Source: Egibacter rhizosphaerae (GTDB lineage Bacteria; Actinomycetota; Nitriliruptoria; Euzebyales; Egibacteraceae). From it: a stretch of 64,000 nucleotides of DNA. Position 1 is the first letter of the stretch, and every line of letters starts with the position of its first letter. The DNA is taken from assembly GCF_004322855.1 (NCBI RefSeq), contig NZ_CP036402.1:1736001-1800000 (forward strand). The letters run 5' to 3'. The notes beneath the pieces are model-generated. The model was not told the origin of the DNA, searched no databases, and saw only the letters and a program-made list of their open reading frames with translations. The position numbers and the translations under genes were made by a program. Below are positions 1 through 6,888 of the stretch, one piece after another.

Positions 1-687
1 TCCAGGGCCGACGAAGCCCGGCGCGACGGCCCGAGCACCCCCACGTCCCAGCGTGCACACGCCCTGTTGCCGGCGGGTGGCACCGTGCTTGACGTGGGGT
101 GCGGAGCGGGAGCGGCCAGCCTGCCCCTCGCCGGGCGCGCGGGCGCCCTCATCGGTGTCGACGAGTCCGAGGCATTGCTCGACGCCTTCGCCGACCGCGC
201 TCGCCGGGAGCAGCTACGAGCGGAGACGGTGGGCGGCCGCTGGCCAGACGTGGCCGGGCGCGTTCCGATCGCCGACGTCGTCGTCTGCACCCACGTGGCC
301 TACAACGTGCCCGACATCGACGCCTTCCTCGCCGCGTTGACCGCCCACGCGCGCCGCGCCGTGCTCCTCGAGGCGACGGTCACGCATCCGCTCAGCTGGA
401 CGGCGCCGTTCTGGCGAGCGCTGCACGGCCTGGAGCGCCCGGAGGGCCCCACGAGCGAGCACCTCATCGCGCTCGTCCGCGCGCACGGGCGCCAGCCACG
501 CATCGACCGGTGGGAGCAGCCCCAGCGCGCCGACCGCCCGGGCGACGACGCGACGACGTTCCTGCGACGTCACCTGTGCCTCACCGCGGACCGTGCCGAG
601 CAGATCGGTGCCCTCCTCGAGGCTCACCCGCCGCCCCAACAACGGCGCGTTGTCTCGCTCGCCTGGCGCGCCGGCGCCGACCAGTAG
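1..687 (+). CDS. SAM-dependent methyltransferase (5' end cut by the window)
   Basis: The reading frame is open from base 1, so the true start lies outside the window. About 15 residues into the visible part of the Rossmann fold comes motif I, VLDVGCGAGAASLPLA, followed by an acidic turn (IGVDESEALLDAF) that would hold the ribose of S-adenosylmethionine. The motif IV region reads DVVVCTHVAYNVPDIDAFL, as in class I methyltransferases of the UbiE/Methyltransf_11 type. A helical C-terminal part contains a WTAPFWRALHGLERP stretch. The substrate cannot be read from the sequence. It converges on the cytosine methyltransferase gene, with 26 bases between the stops. It is a small-molecule type enzyme and not obviously part of the restriction-modification cassette that follows. 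Confidence 0.8.
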   Translation, partial: SRADEARRDGPSTPTSQRAHALLPAGGTVLDVGCGAGAASLPLAGRAGALIGVDESEALLDAFADRARREQLRAETVGGRWPDVAGRVPIADVVVCTHVAYNVPDIDAFLAALTAHARRAVLLEATVTHPLSWTAPFWRALHGLERPEGPTSEHLIALVRAHGRQPRIDRWEQPQRADRPGDDATTFLRRHLCLTADRAEQIGALLEAHPPPQQRRVVSLAWRAGADQ

Positions 688-693
688 CCGGAA

Positions 694-705
694 CTGCGAT
701 CGCAG
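694..705. other. 12-bp palindrome between convergent genes
   Basis: CTGCGATCGCAG is a perfect palindrome containing the octamer GCGATCGC. It sits in the 26-base gap between the stop codons of two convergent genes. It may be chance, part of a small terminator stem, or an edge of the restriction-modification cassette. No U-rich tract follows on either strand. Confidence 0.4.
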
Positions 706-713
706 AAGCTTTG

Positions 714-1802
714 TCAGTGATCGCGCTGCTCCGACGCCGTCACGACCTCCCGAGCGACCGCGGCGGCGAGCGGCGGCGGAACGCTGTTGCCGAGCTGGGA
801 CTGGACCGAGGCACGATTGCCGGCCAGGTCGAAGTCGTCGGGGTAGCCGAATAGGCGCTTGAGCTCGGGGACGCGCAAGCGGCGGTTCTCCCAGTGGAAG
901 GGGCCGACGTTCGGTCCGGGCTGAGCCTGGATGGTGGGCGACGGCTTGTCGGGGGAGAGCTTGAGCAGGAACGACCAGTAGCGGCTGCGCCACTCGAAGA
1001 CTGGCTCGGGGTGGCCGCGCTCGGCGGTGAGGTGGAGGTAGTTCTCTCCCGGGGGGATCTGGGGCAGCAGGTGGCCCCACTTGCCGCGCACCTCCTCGCC
1101 AGCCTCGGGCTCGGTGGCCAGGCCCTCGAGCGCTTGGCCGGCGGTGACGTGCGGTCGCGCGAGGTTGCCGGTGTCGCGGCGCTCCCACTTGCCACCGTGC
1201 GTGGGGGCGGGCAGCTCGGGGCACGGCTCGTCCTTGGGCACGCCGACGATGAACAGGCGTGGCCGAGACTGAGCGACACCGTAGTCGGCGGCGTTGAGGA
1301 CCTTCCAGCGGTAGTCGTAGCCGGCAGCGTCGATCTCGCGGAGCAGCCGCCTGAAGGCTGGGCGGCTCGCCCGATTGTCGTAGGTGAGCGCGTAGACGTT
1401 CTCGAGAACGAACGCGCACGGCTGCGCCTGAGCGAGCACCCGCGTGTACTCCTGCAGGAGGCTCGCGTCGGGGTCGTGACCGGCGCGCTTCCAGTCGAGC
1501 CAGAAGCCGGACTTGGAGAAGGGCGTGCACGGAGGGCCACCGACGAGCAGGTCCGGTCGCTCGCCAGCGACAAGGCCGGCGGCGCCGAGGATCCGCTCGG
1601 TAGGGAGGTGGAGGATGTCCTCGCGGATGACCGGGGCGGCGAGGCCATGGAAGTTCTTCTCGAGTGTGTCGGCGGCGTCGTCATCGGGCTCGACAGCGGC
1701 GGCGACGGCGTAGCCGGCTTGCTCTATGCCAAGGTCAAGGCCGCCGGCGCCCGAGAACAGCGAGATCGCCACGCGTCGGCGTGCAGTAGTGGTGTCGATC
1801 AT
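714..1802 (-). CDS. DNA (cytosine-5)-methyltransferase of a restriction-modification system
   Basis: This 362-residue protein carries the C5-methyltransferase motifs in canonical order. Motif I is LFSGAGGLDLG near residue 15. Motif IV is GGPPCTPFS, with the catalytic Cys near residue 92. Motif VI is ENV with its Glu near 134, motif VIII is QSRPRLF, and motif X near the C-terminus is GNSVPPPLA. It would transfer a methyl group from SAM to C5 of cytosine in a short target. The target cannot be deduced because the recognition domain, roughly residues 200-310, is family-specific. The ATG at 1802 places motif I at the usual distance; the open frame upstream is not needed. It is the last gene of a minus-strand set with a PD-(D/E)XK endonuclease and a Vsr endonuclease, so it most likely protects host DNA from that nuclease. 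Confidence 0.93.
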   Translation of the reverse strand: MIDTTTARRRVAISLFSGAGGLDLGIEQAGYAVAAAVEPDDDAADTLEKNFHGLAAPVIREDILHLPTERILGAAGLVAGERPDLLVGGPPCTPFSKSGFWLDWKRAGHDPDASLLQEYTRVLAQAQPCAFVLENVYALTYDNRASRPAFRRLLREIDAAGYDYRWKVLNAADYGVAQSRPRLFIVGVPKDEPCPELPAPTHGGKWERRDTGNLARPHVTAGQALEGLATEPEAGEEVRGKWGHLLPQIPPGENYLHLTAERGHPEPVFEWRSRYWSFLLKLSPDKPSPTIQAQPGPNVGPFHWENRRLRVPELKRLFGYPDDFDLAGNRASVQSQLGNSVPPPLAAAVAREVVTASEQRDH

Positions 1803-1919
1803 GCCCGCAGCATGCCACGTGGATGTGACCAGACTCGGCAAGCGGGGCCCGGTGGCTGTGGACATCGGGCTGCCGGCGGCGGCATGAGAGCTTGGACCCG
1901 ATCGGATGTCCGCGGGGGG

Positions 1920-3089
1920 TCAGGTCCCGGGCAGCGTCGGCTGCCAGGTCTCGTCGACGGTGTGGAAGTTGTGGAGCTTGTCGGGGTAGTCCGGGTAGCG
2001 CGGCATGTCGGCGGTCCGCTTGAAGCGGAACTCCCAGGCGTGGGTCTGCGGGTACAGGCATGCGGCGACGACATCGAACGCGTCGGTGTCATACAGCCGC
2101 CCGGGGACGCTGCCACGCGTCTTCCAGAGCTCGACGAGCGGGGCGCCGGTCGCGGGGTCGGTGCGGGTGGAGAGCACGTTCTTACACTCGACGCGGAGTG
2201 ACTCGCCGTCGACGACGACCTCGAAGTCGGGCTGGGCGTCCTTGTCGAGGGGGATGACTCGCGCCTCGGGCAGGTGCTCGCGCAGATGCCGCTCGAGATG
2301 CAGCTCAGCGACGCCGCCCTTGACCGCCGTACCGAGGCGCCGCCGATCGGCGATCAGGTCGAGGATCTCGTGGGCGTTGAGGCCCCACTCGTCCTCGAGG
2401 CTGTGGCGGAGCCCCTCGGATGGTCGCTGGCCGGCTCGGACCGCGGCCTGATGCCGGAGCGCCTGGTCCAGCTCGAGTTCGCGGGCGTCGCGCTCGAAGC
2501 GGAGCAGGTCGACCAGGCGCTCGGACCGGAAGGCGATGCAGGTCTCGAAACCCTGCGCCGAGCGGGCCTCCCGTCTTGTGCCGGGCGCGTTGCCGCGCTC
2601 CCAGACGTGCCAGCCGCCCTCTTGGGCCACGGCGATGTCGTGGTGGCGCACCTGCACCGAGTTGCCCATCGGCAGTGGGTCGTACAGGCGCGGGTCAAGC
2701 GCGACGCCGATGCCCGCGTCGAGCTGTATCCCAATCACCGCCGTGGCGTCGACCCCGGCGGGGTCGAAGCCCACCGGATGCTCCCAGTCCTCCCAGGCGC
2801 TCTCGGACATGAGCCGGACCTGGATCTCGTACTCGTCCTCGGGTCTCCCGCCGGTGCCGAGGCTCTTGGAGCGGAACGCATAGACCATCGCGCCGAGCCG
2901 CTCGTCGCCTGGCAGACGGATGCCCAGGTGCATCGGCGAGACCCCGGCTCCGCTCTCCGAGAGGACGGTCCCACCTGAGGCCTCCGCGGCGTCGCGCAGC
3001 CACACGGCGAGGTCGTCCTTGCCGCGGGAGCGGTAGGCGTTGGCGTACGAGCGGCCGGCGATGGGCGCGCTGCGATCCCACTCGACCAA
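1920..3089 (-). CDS. Putative type II restriction endonuclease, PD-(D/E)XK fold
   Basis: This 389-residue protein is best explained as the nuclease partner of the adjacent cytosine methyltransferase. The C-terminal part shows a PD-(D/E)XK core: an acidic helix (AELHLERHL, about residues 261-269), then QPDFEVVVDGESLRVECKN with Asp288, Glu301 and Lys303 in the D-X(n)-E-X-K arrangement. The first 250 residues match no family I recognise and may bind DNA or dimerise. The start is TTG at 3089, with GGGAGGG five bases upstream. It lies between the Vsr gene (53 bases upstream) and the methyltransferase gene, all on the minus strand. Assignment rests on the nuclease motif and gene order; the cleavage site is unknown. 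Confidence 0.75.
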   Translation of the reverse strand: MVEWDRSAPIAGRSYANAYRSRGKDDLAVWLRDAAEASGGTVLSESGAGVSPMHLGIRLPGDERLGAMVYAFRSKSLGTGGRPEDEYEIQVRLMSESAWEDWEHPVGFDPAGVDATAVIGIQLDAGIGVALDPRLYDPLPMGNSVQVRHHDIAVAQEGGWHVWERGNAPGTRREARSAQGFETCIAFRSERLVDLLRFERDARELELDQALRHQAAVRAGQRPSEGLRHSLEDEWGLNAHEILDLIADRRRLGTAVKGGVAELHLERHLREHLPEARVIPLDKDAQPDFEVVVDGESLRVECKNVLSTRTDPATGAPLVELWKTRGSVPGRLYDTDAFDVVAACLYPQTHAWEFRFKRTADMPRYPDYPDKLHNFHTVDETWQPTLPGT

Positions 3090-3142
3090 CCTGGCCCTCC
3101 CGCCTCGCCGACGCCCGGGGACGAGGCTAGCGGACGATCAGC

Positions 3143-3577
3143 TCAGCCGGGGGCGTCGAGGGCGCAGGCGACTTTGACAACGGCGTCGTCGACGGACTCG
3201 TGCTCCCAGATGCGCACCGGCGTCCAGCCGGCCTGGCGCAGCCGCGCGTCGGTGTCGGCGTCGCGCTCTCGGTTGCGAGCGATCTTCGAGCGCCAGTACT
3301 CGGCGTTGGTGGACGGCTCGCCGTAGTGCTGGGGGCACCCGTGCCAGTAGCAGCCGTCGACGAACACGGCGACGCGGCGTCGGGTGAACACGAGGTCGGC
3401 GCGCCGCCGCAGCTCGGGAATCGGAGGATGGTCGACGCGGTAGCGGTAGCCGAGACGGTGCAAGGCTCGGCGCAGTGCGAGCTCAGGGCTGGTGTCTCGT
3501 CCTCGGTTCCCCAGCATCACCGCGCGGGAGGCCTCGGACGAGGCCCAGGAGCCGGGTGGAAGACTGTGATCGGCCAT
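3143..3577 (-). CDS. vsr: Very short patch repair (Vsr) endonuclease
   Basis: This 144-residue protein nicks 5' of T:G mismatches created when 5-methylcytosine deaminates, so it accompanies C5-methyltransferases. The N-terminal family block NRGRDTSPELALRRALHRLG is followed by RRADLVFTRRRVAVFVDGC, containing the catalytic Asp strand. WHGCPQHY gives the zinc and active-site Cys/His cluster, and EYWRSKIARNRERD and WEHES close the fold. The ATG at 3577 gives the family's usual N-terminal length; an ATG at 3607 would add ten residues without an obvious ribosome binding site. It is first in the minus-strand vsr-endonuclease-methyltransferase cassette and begins about 70 bases from the 3' end of tRNA-Ser. 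Confidence 0.92.
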   Translation of the reverse strand: MADHSLPPGSWASSEASRAVMLGNRGRDTSPELALRRALHRLGYRYRVDHPPIPELRRRADLVFTRRRVAVFVDGCYWHGCPQHYGEPSTNAEYWRSKIARNRERDADTDARLRQAGWTPVRIWEHESVDDAVVKVACALDAPG

Positions 3578-3646
3578 GGTCGGGATGAGCGCTCGTTCAC
3601 GTCCCATTCAGCACGACAGAAGGCACGTGTCCAGACGTGCCACCGG

Positions 3647-3733
3647 TGGTGGAGGTGGGATTCGAACCCACGAGGGCTTTCGCCCTACCCGCTTTCGAGG
3701 CGGGCGCACTAGGCCTGACTATGCGACTCCACC
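3647..3733 (-). tRNA. tRNA-Ser (anticodon CGA)
   Basis: On the minus strand the acceptor 5' arm GGTGGAG pairs with CTCCACC at the 3' end. The anticodon stem CCCGC/GCGGG encloses the loop CTCGAAA, giving anticodon CGA, which reads UCG serine codons. The long variable arm AGGGCGAAAGCCCT is typical of tRNA-Ser, and the T arm contains GTGGGTTCGAATCCCAC. No complete CCA is visibly encoded: CC follows the base after the acceptor stem. The 5' end overlaps the last 15 bases of tadA on the same strand. Confidence 0.95.
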
Positions 3734-4231
3734 CGCGGGCCCGAGGCTAGCAATCCGGTGGTTACGCCGCGACCGCGCGCGCCGGGCACGGAAGAAGCGC
3801 TGCAGCATCTCGCCGGCCTCGTCCGCGCGCACTCCACCGGTCACGGCCACCTGGTGGTTGAGGCGTTCGTCCCGGCACACGTCGTAGAGCGACCCGACGG
3901 CGCCGGCCTTGGGATCGTGCGCACCAAACACGAGCGCGGGCAAGCGGGCGTTCACCAGCGCTCCGGCGCACATCACGCAGGGCTCGAGGGTCACGTAGAG
4001 CCAGCAGTCGTCGAGGCGCCACTGGCCCAGCGCCCGAGCCGCGCGCCGGATGGCGACCAGCTCGGCATGCGCGGTGGGGTCGGCATCGACCTCGCGACGG
4101 TTGCGGCCGCTGGCCAGCTTCTCGCCGTCGCGCACCACGAGCGCGCCGACCGGCACGTCGCCGTCGCGTTCGGCCGCCCGTGCTTCCTCGAGGGCGCGGT
4201 CCATCCAGATCCGGTGGGTCAGGCCAGGCAT
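3719..4231 (-). CDS. tadA: tRNA-specific adenosine deaminase TadA
   Basis: This 170-residue zinc deaminase converts A34 to inosine in the tRNA-Arg(ACG) anticodon. The zinc site is visible as HAE (His55, Glu57) and PCVMC (Cys85, Cys88), with the proton-shuttling Glu in the HAE motif. The surrounding DVPVGALVVRDG, NRREVDADPTAHAE and LEPCVMCAGALVNAR segments are diagnostic of TadA. ATG 4231 is the natural start; the frame is open upstream but reads through the region opposite the kelch gene end. The final codons and stop (3719-3721) lie inside the 5' arm of tRNA-Ser(CGA) on the same strand. A primary transcript spanning both would need processing within the coding sequence. Confidence 0.95.
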   Translation of the reverse strand: MPGLTHRIWMDRALEEARAAERDGDVPVGALVVRDGEKLASGRNRREVDADPTAHAELVAIRRAARALGQWRLDDCWLYVTLEPCVMCAGALVNARLPALVFGAHDPKAGAVGSLYDVCRDERLNHQVAVTGGVRADEAGEMLQRFFRARRARSRRNHRIASLGPAGGVA

Positions 4232-4278
4232 CCGTCCAGTATCGCGCGGCGCAACGGGATCCGTCGCGGGTCCCCGAC

Positions 4279-5559
4279 TCAATCGGGCCGCCACGCCATC
4301 GACCTTCCGGGCCGCTCCCCTCCGAACCCGCCCAGCACCAGGACCTCCTCGCCCGTCCAGACGGCGTTCGCGCCCACGCGGCCGCCGAGGGGTGGAGGCG
4401 GCAACGGCCGCCAGAATCCCTGCGCATGATCCCAGACCGCGCCGTCCTCGAGCGGCCGCGAGGTGCGCCCACCCCAAATGAACAGGGCGTCGTCGGTCCA
4501 GGTGGCAGCGTGGTCCGAGCGCGGGGCCAGCGGCGGTGCCGTGAGCCGGTGCCAGCTGGCCCGCATGGGGTCGTAGGCACGCAGCGGATCCGGCTCGTCG
4601 CCGATCGGCACCCCGCCCCAGACGATCATCTGGCCCCCGACCGGGGATCCAGCGGAGGTGTCGGACGTCTCGGAGCCGCCGGCAGCTGCGGACGCGCCGG
4701 CGTTCCAGACCGCCGTGGCGTCCGCACGGCCCGTGTCGGCCGGGGGCGTCACGGACCAGGTGTCGAGTCGGGGGAAGTAGCGGGCGCCGCCGGCGAAGCG
4801 CTGGCCGCCCTCCCCCTCCCCGCCCCAGACGAGGAGTTCGCCGTCACCCGCGACCGCGGCGTGCCGTGCGCGCGCCTCGATGGGCGCGTCGCGGATCGTG
4901 CGCCACGCGTCCCGGGCCGGGTCGTACGCCGCCCCATCGGCCCGGAACCCCTCACCGCGCCCGCCCCACACGATCGCCTCCGAGCCGGTCCACACCATGC
5001 GGTGGTGGACCCGACCAGGAATCGGCGCCCGTGGCAGCGGCCGCCAGGCGTCGTCGATCGGATCGTAGGCGGCACCGTCCCCGAGTTCCCGGCCACCGGC
5101 GCCCCCGGGTCCGTGACGCGCGCGTCCACCCCATACGAGGAACTCCTCGCCGGTCCAGACCGCCGCGTGATGGACGCGGGGCTCCAGCGGCGCCTCGGGC
5201 AGCTCGCGCCACCGCCCCGCGTCCGCGTCGAGGGCGGCACCGAGCGGTGCGCTGGGGGCGGCGGTCCCGCCCCAGATCACGGCCTCCCCCGTTCCTCCGT
5301 CACCGTCCAGCACCGCGGCGGTGGCACCGGTGCGGGGCCCGACCGGCCCGTCGGGCAGTTCGCGCCACTCGCCGGCCGGCTCGACGGGCGTGCGCTCGAC
5401 CGGCTCGGGCGAACGGACCCCGGACTCCCCGAAGGGGGTGCTGCCTGCCCACACCCAGAGTGCACCGGCAGCCACGAGGCCGAGGGCCACCAGCGCACCG
5501 CGGCGCGACCCGCGCCGCGCGCGGACGGTCTGCTGTTCCCAGGCGCCGTCATCGGTCAC
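4279..5559 (-). CDS. Kelch-repeat beta-propeller protein with N-terminal membrane anchor
   Basis: The 426-residue product begins with a basic stretch (RARRGSRRG), then one hydrophobic helix (ALVALGLVAAGALWVWAG), so it should be a signal-anchored or exported protein. The rest repeats a kelch-like pattern at about 50-residue spacing. Each blade carries forms of W-R-x-L-P-x-x-P, a histidine pair such as HHAAVW or DHAATW, T-G-E-E/S-x and V-W-G-G-R. About six blades can be counted, which would close a beta-propeller. No catalytic residue is evident; such proteins bind carbohydrate or protein partners. The start is uncertain: GTG 5559 is preferred because the alternative GTG at 5613 abuts a strong hairpin. 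Neither has a good ribosome binding site. Confidence 0.75.
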   Translation of the reverse strand: MTDDGAWEQQTVRARRGSRRGALVALGLVAAGALWVWAGSTPFGESGVRSPEPVERTPVEPAGEWRELPDGPVGPRTGATAAVLDGDGGTGEAVIWGGTAAPSAPLGAALDADAGRWRELPEAPLEPRVHHAAVWTGEEFLVWGGRARHGPGGAGGRELGDGAAYDPIDDAWRPLPRAPIPGRVHHRMVWTGSEAIVWGGRGEGFRADGAAYDPARDAWRTIRDAPIEARARHAAVAGDGELLVWGGEGEGGQRFAGGARYFPRLDTWSVTPPADTGRADATAVWNAGASAAAGGSETSDTSAGSPVGGQMIVWGGVPIGDEPDPLRAYDPMRASWHRLTAPPLAPRSDHAATWTDDALFIWGGRTSRPLEDGAVWDHAQGFWRPLPPPPLGGRVGANAVWTGEEVLVLGGFGGERPGRSMAWRPD

Positions 5560-5617
5560 GTCGCTGAGGGTACCGGGTCGGTGGTGCGCTGGTTCGTCCT
5601 TCGGCGGTCGCACGCGC

Positions 5618-5644
5618 GAGGCCCCGGCCGAGTGCCGGGGCCTC
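5618..5644 (-). terminator. Hairpin downstream of the Hsp20 remnant
   Basis: GAGGCCCCGG and CCGGGGCCTC form a perfect 10-bp stem around a seven-base loop. On the minus strand it lies 30 bases past the stop codon of the Hsp20 fragment, where a terminator would be expected. There is no T tract, which is common in high-GC actinobacteria. Confidence 0.55.
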
Positions 5645-5674
5645 GTGAGTGACCGGGTTCGCGCCGGCCGGTGG

Positions 5675-5776
5675 CTAGTTCACGTCGACCACGTCGCGGC
5701 CCGATCCCTGACCGACCTCGATGCGCCGCGGCTTCTGCTCGGGCGGGTGAGCGATCGCCAGTTCGAGCACGCCGTT
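5675..5776 (-). pseudogene. 3' remnant of a small heat-shock protein (Hsp20) gene
   Basis: Thirty-three codons ending in TAG (5675-5677) read as the end of an alpha-crystallin/Hsp20 protein. The visible blocks are NGVLELAIAHPPEQ, matching the last beta strand, and KPRRIEV, the conserved C-terminal extension motif of actinobacterial Hsp20 proteins, then a short tail. Upstream of codon 1 in the same frame the sequence no longer resembles Hsp20 (for example TAPPWW), and there is no start codon. The remaining roughly 110 residues are missing. The neighbouring 50 bases towards 5830 are visibly less GC-rich than their surroundings. I read this as a deletion or insertion scar that removed the body of the gene between mrpG and the kelch gene. 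Confidence 0.65.
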
Positions 5777-5876
5777 CCACCACGGTGGAGCAGTCCGTAA
5801 ACCCACGAACAGAGAACCAATCAGCTCGAGCGTGCACCCGGCGCCCGCCGTGGGGGTCCAGGGGGCGGGGGACCGC

Positions 5877-6215
5877 CTAGGAACGATCCCGATGGGGTGA
5901 GTGCGGCGCCAGGTCGTCGTGCACCGTGCCCTCCCAGAGCGGCGTGCCCGAGTGGTAGGCAGCTCGCCCGAGCACGTGGCCAGCCAGCGGCGCGGTCGCG
6001 AACTGCAGGAAGATCGCGACGACCATCTTCACCGTCGCGGACACTCCCGGTTCCAGGAAGGCGACCCCCGCGAGGACCAGCGCGACGCCGAGGCCGACCG
6101 CCTTGGTGGACGCGTTCACGCGGGTGAGCAGGTCCGGGAAGCGCAGGACGCCCACGCCGGCGAGCAGGACGAGCACCACCCCGAGCCCGATGAGGGCAGA
6201 GCCGACGATGCTCAC
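5877..6215 (-). CDS. mrpG: Mrp Na+/H+ antiporter subunit G
   Basis: A 112-residue membrane protein with three hydrophobic helices and the MnhG family pattern GVLRFPDLLTRVNASTKAVGLG. It is the last gene of the seven-gene Mrp cluster and its start overlaps the end of mrpF by four bases. In the complex it is a small subunit required for assembly and antiport, with no catalytic residues of its own known. The tail ends in a charged HSPHRDRS segment. Length and position match known mrpG/mnhG genes. Confidence 0.93.
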   Translation of the reverse strand: MSIVGSALIGLGVVLVLLAGVGVLRFPDLLTRVNASTKAVGLGVALVLAGVAFLEPGVSATVKMVVAIFLQFATAPLAGHVLGRAAYHSGTPLWEGTVHDDLAPHSPHRDRS

Positions 6216-6472
6216 TGGTCACCCCGCTTGCCGACCAGACGAGCGAGGGCGACCGTGGCGAGGAATCCGAGCAGGGTCGCGACGAGCACGACGTCGAGGA
6301 ACATCTCGCTGCCCGACCGCACACCCATGAGGCCGAACACCGCAACCAGCGTGAACAAGCACACGTCGGCGCCGACGGCCCGATCGGCGACGGTGGGGCC
6401 GATCGCCGTTCGGATGAGGCCGAGCAGGAACGCGACACCGAGCCCCGCGAGTGCGACATCGATCCCGGTCAC
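6212..6472 (-). CDS. mrpF: Mrp Na+/H+ antiporter subunit F
   Basis: An 86-residue protein with three transmembrane helices. The family core GPTVADRAVGADV falls between helix 1 and helix 2, and FLDVVLVATLLGFLATVALARL forms helix 3. It overlaps mrpG downstream and mrpE upstream by four bases each, so it is translationally coupled. Size and motif are standard for MnhF/MrpF, a small membrane subunit of the multi-subunit cation/proton antiporter. Confidence 0.93.
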   Translation of the reverse strand: MTGIDVALAGLGVAFLLGLIRTAIGPTVADRAVGADVCLFTLVAVFGLMGVRSGSEMFLDVVLVATLLGFLATVALARLVGKRGDQ

Positions 6473-6885
6473 GTGGCCTCCCCTCGGTCACCCGGCGTTC
6501 TCCTCGCCACCCTGCCCTCCGGGGGACGCGCTGGGCTCGATGGGCCACGAGTGGCGGCTAGCAGCCGCCGTTCCATGCGCCACACCTGTTCGAGGAAGTC
6601 GTCCAGCGGGTCGGCGTAGAGGGTGTGCACGTACAGCACGTTGCGGTCCTCCTCCACCTCGATGGACAAGGTGCCCGGGGTCATCGAGATCGAGTTCGCG
6701 AGCAGCATGATCTCGGTGTCGGTCTCGCAGGCCGTCTCCACACGCACGATCCCGGCGGCCATCGAATAGCGGGGGGTCAAGACCTCCCAGGCCACCCGGG
6801 CGTTGGCCAGGATGAGCTCCCAGATGAAGAACAGCACGTACGCCACGACCTGGGGCAGGCGGGCGAGGATCGCGACGATCGCCAT
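6469..6885 (-). CDS. mrpE: Mrp Na+/H+ antiporter subunit E
   Basis: A 138-residue protein with an N-terminal hydrophobic segment (VVAYVLFFIWELILANARVA), then a soluble part containing the MnhE motif NSISMTPGTLSIEVEEDRN and the LYVHTLYADP strand. The C-terminus is Arg/Pro-rich and longer than a minimal MrpE. The family normally has two adjacent N-terminal helices; here the N-terminus is compact. It is coupled to mrpF by a four-base overlap and separated from mrpD by three bases. Confidence 0.92.
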   Translation of the reverse strand: MAIVAILARLPQVVAYVLFFIWELILANARVAWEVLTPRYSMAAGIVRVETACETDTEIMLLANSISMTPGTLSIEVEEDRNVLYVHTLYADPLDDFLEQVWRMERRLLAATRGPSSPARPPEGRVARRTPGDRGEAT

Positions 6886-6888
6886 CGC

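Noticed and set aside
3200-3712. A plus-strand protein ending WWRWDSNPRG...
   Set aside because: That ending is the well-known false translation of a tRNA-Ser gene on the opposite strand.
1-5900. A complete integrative element bounded by att repeats at tRNA-Ser
   Set aside because: No second copy of the tRNA 3' end and no integrase or recombinase gene is visible in the window.
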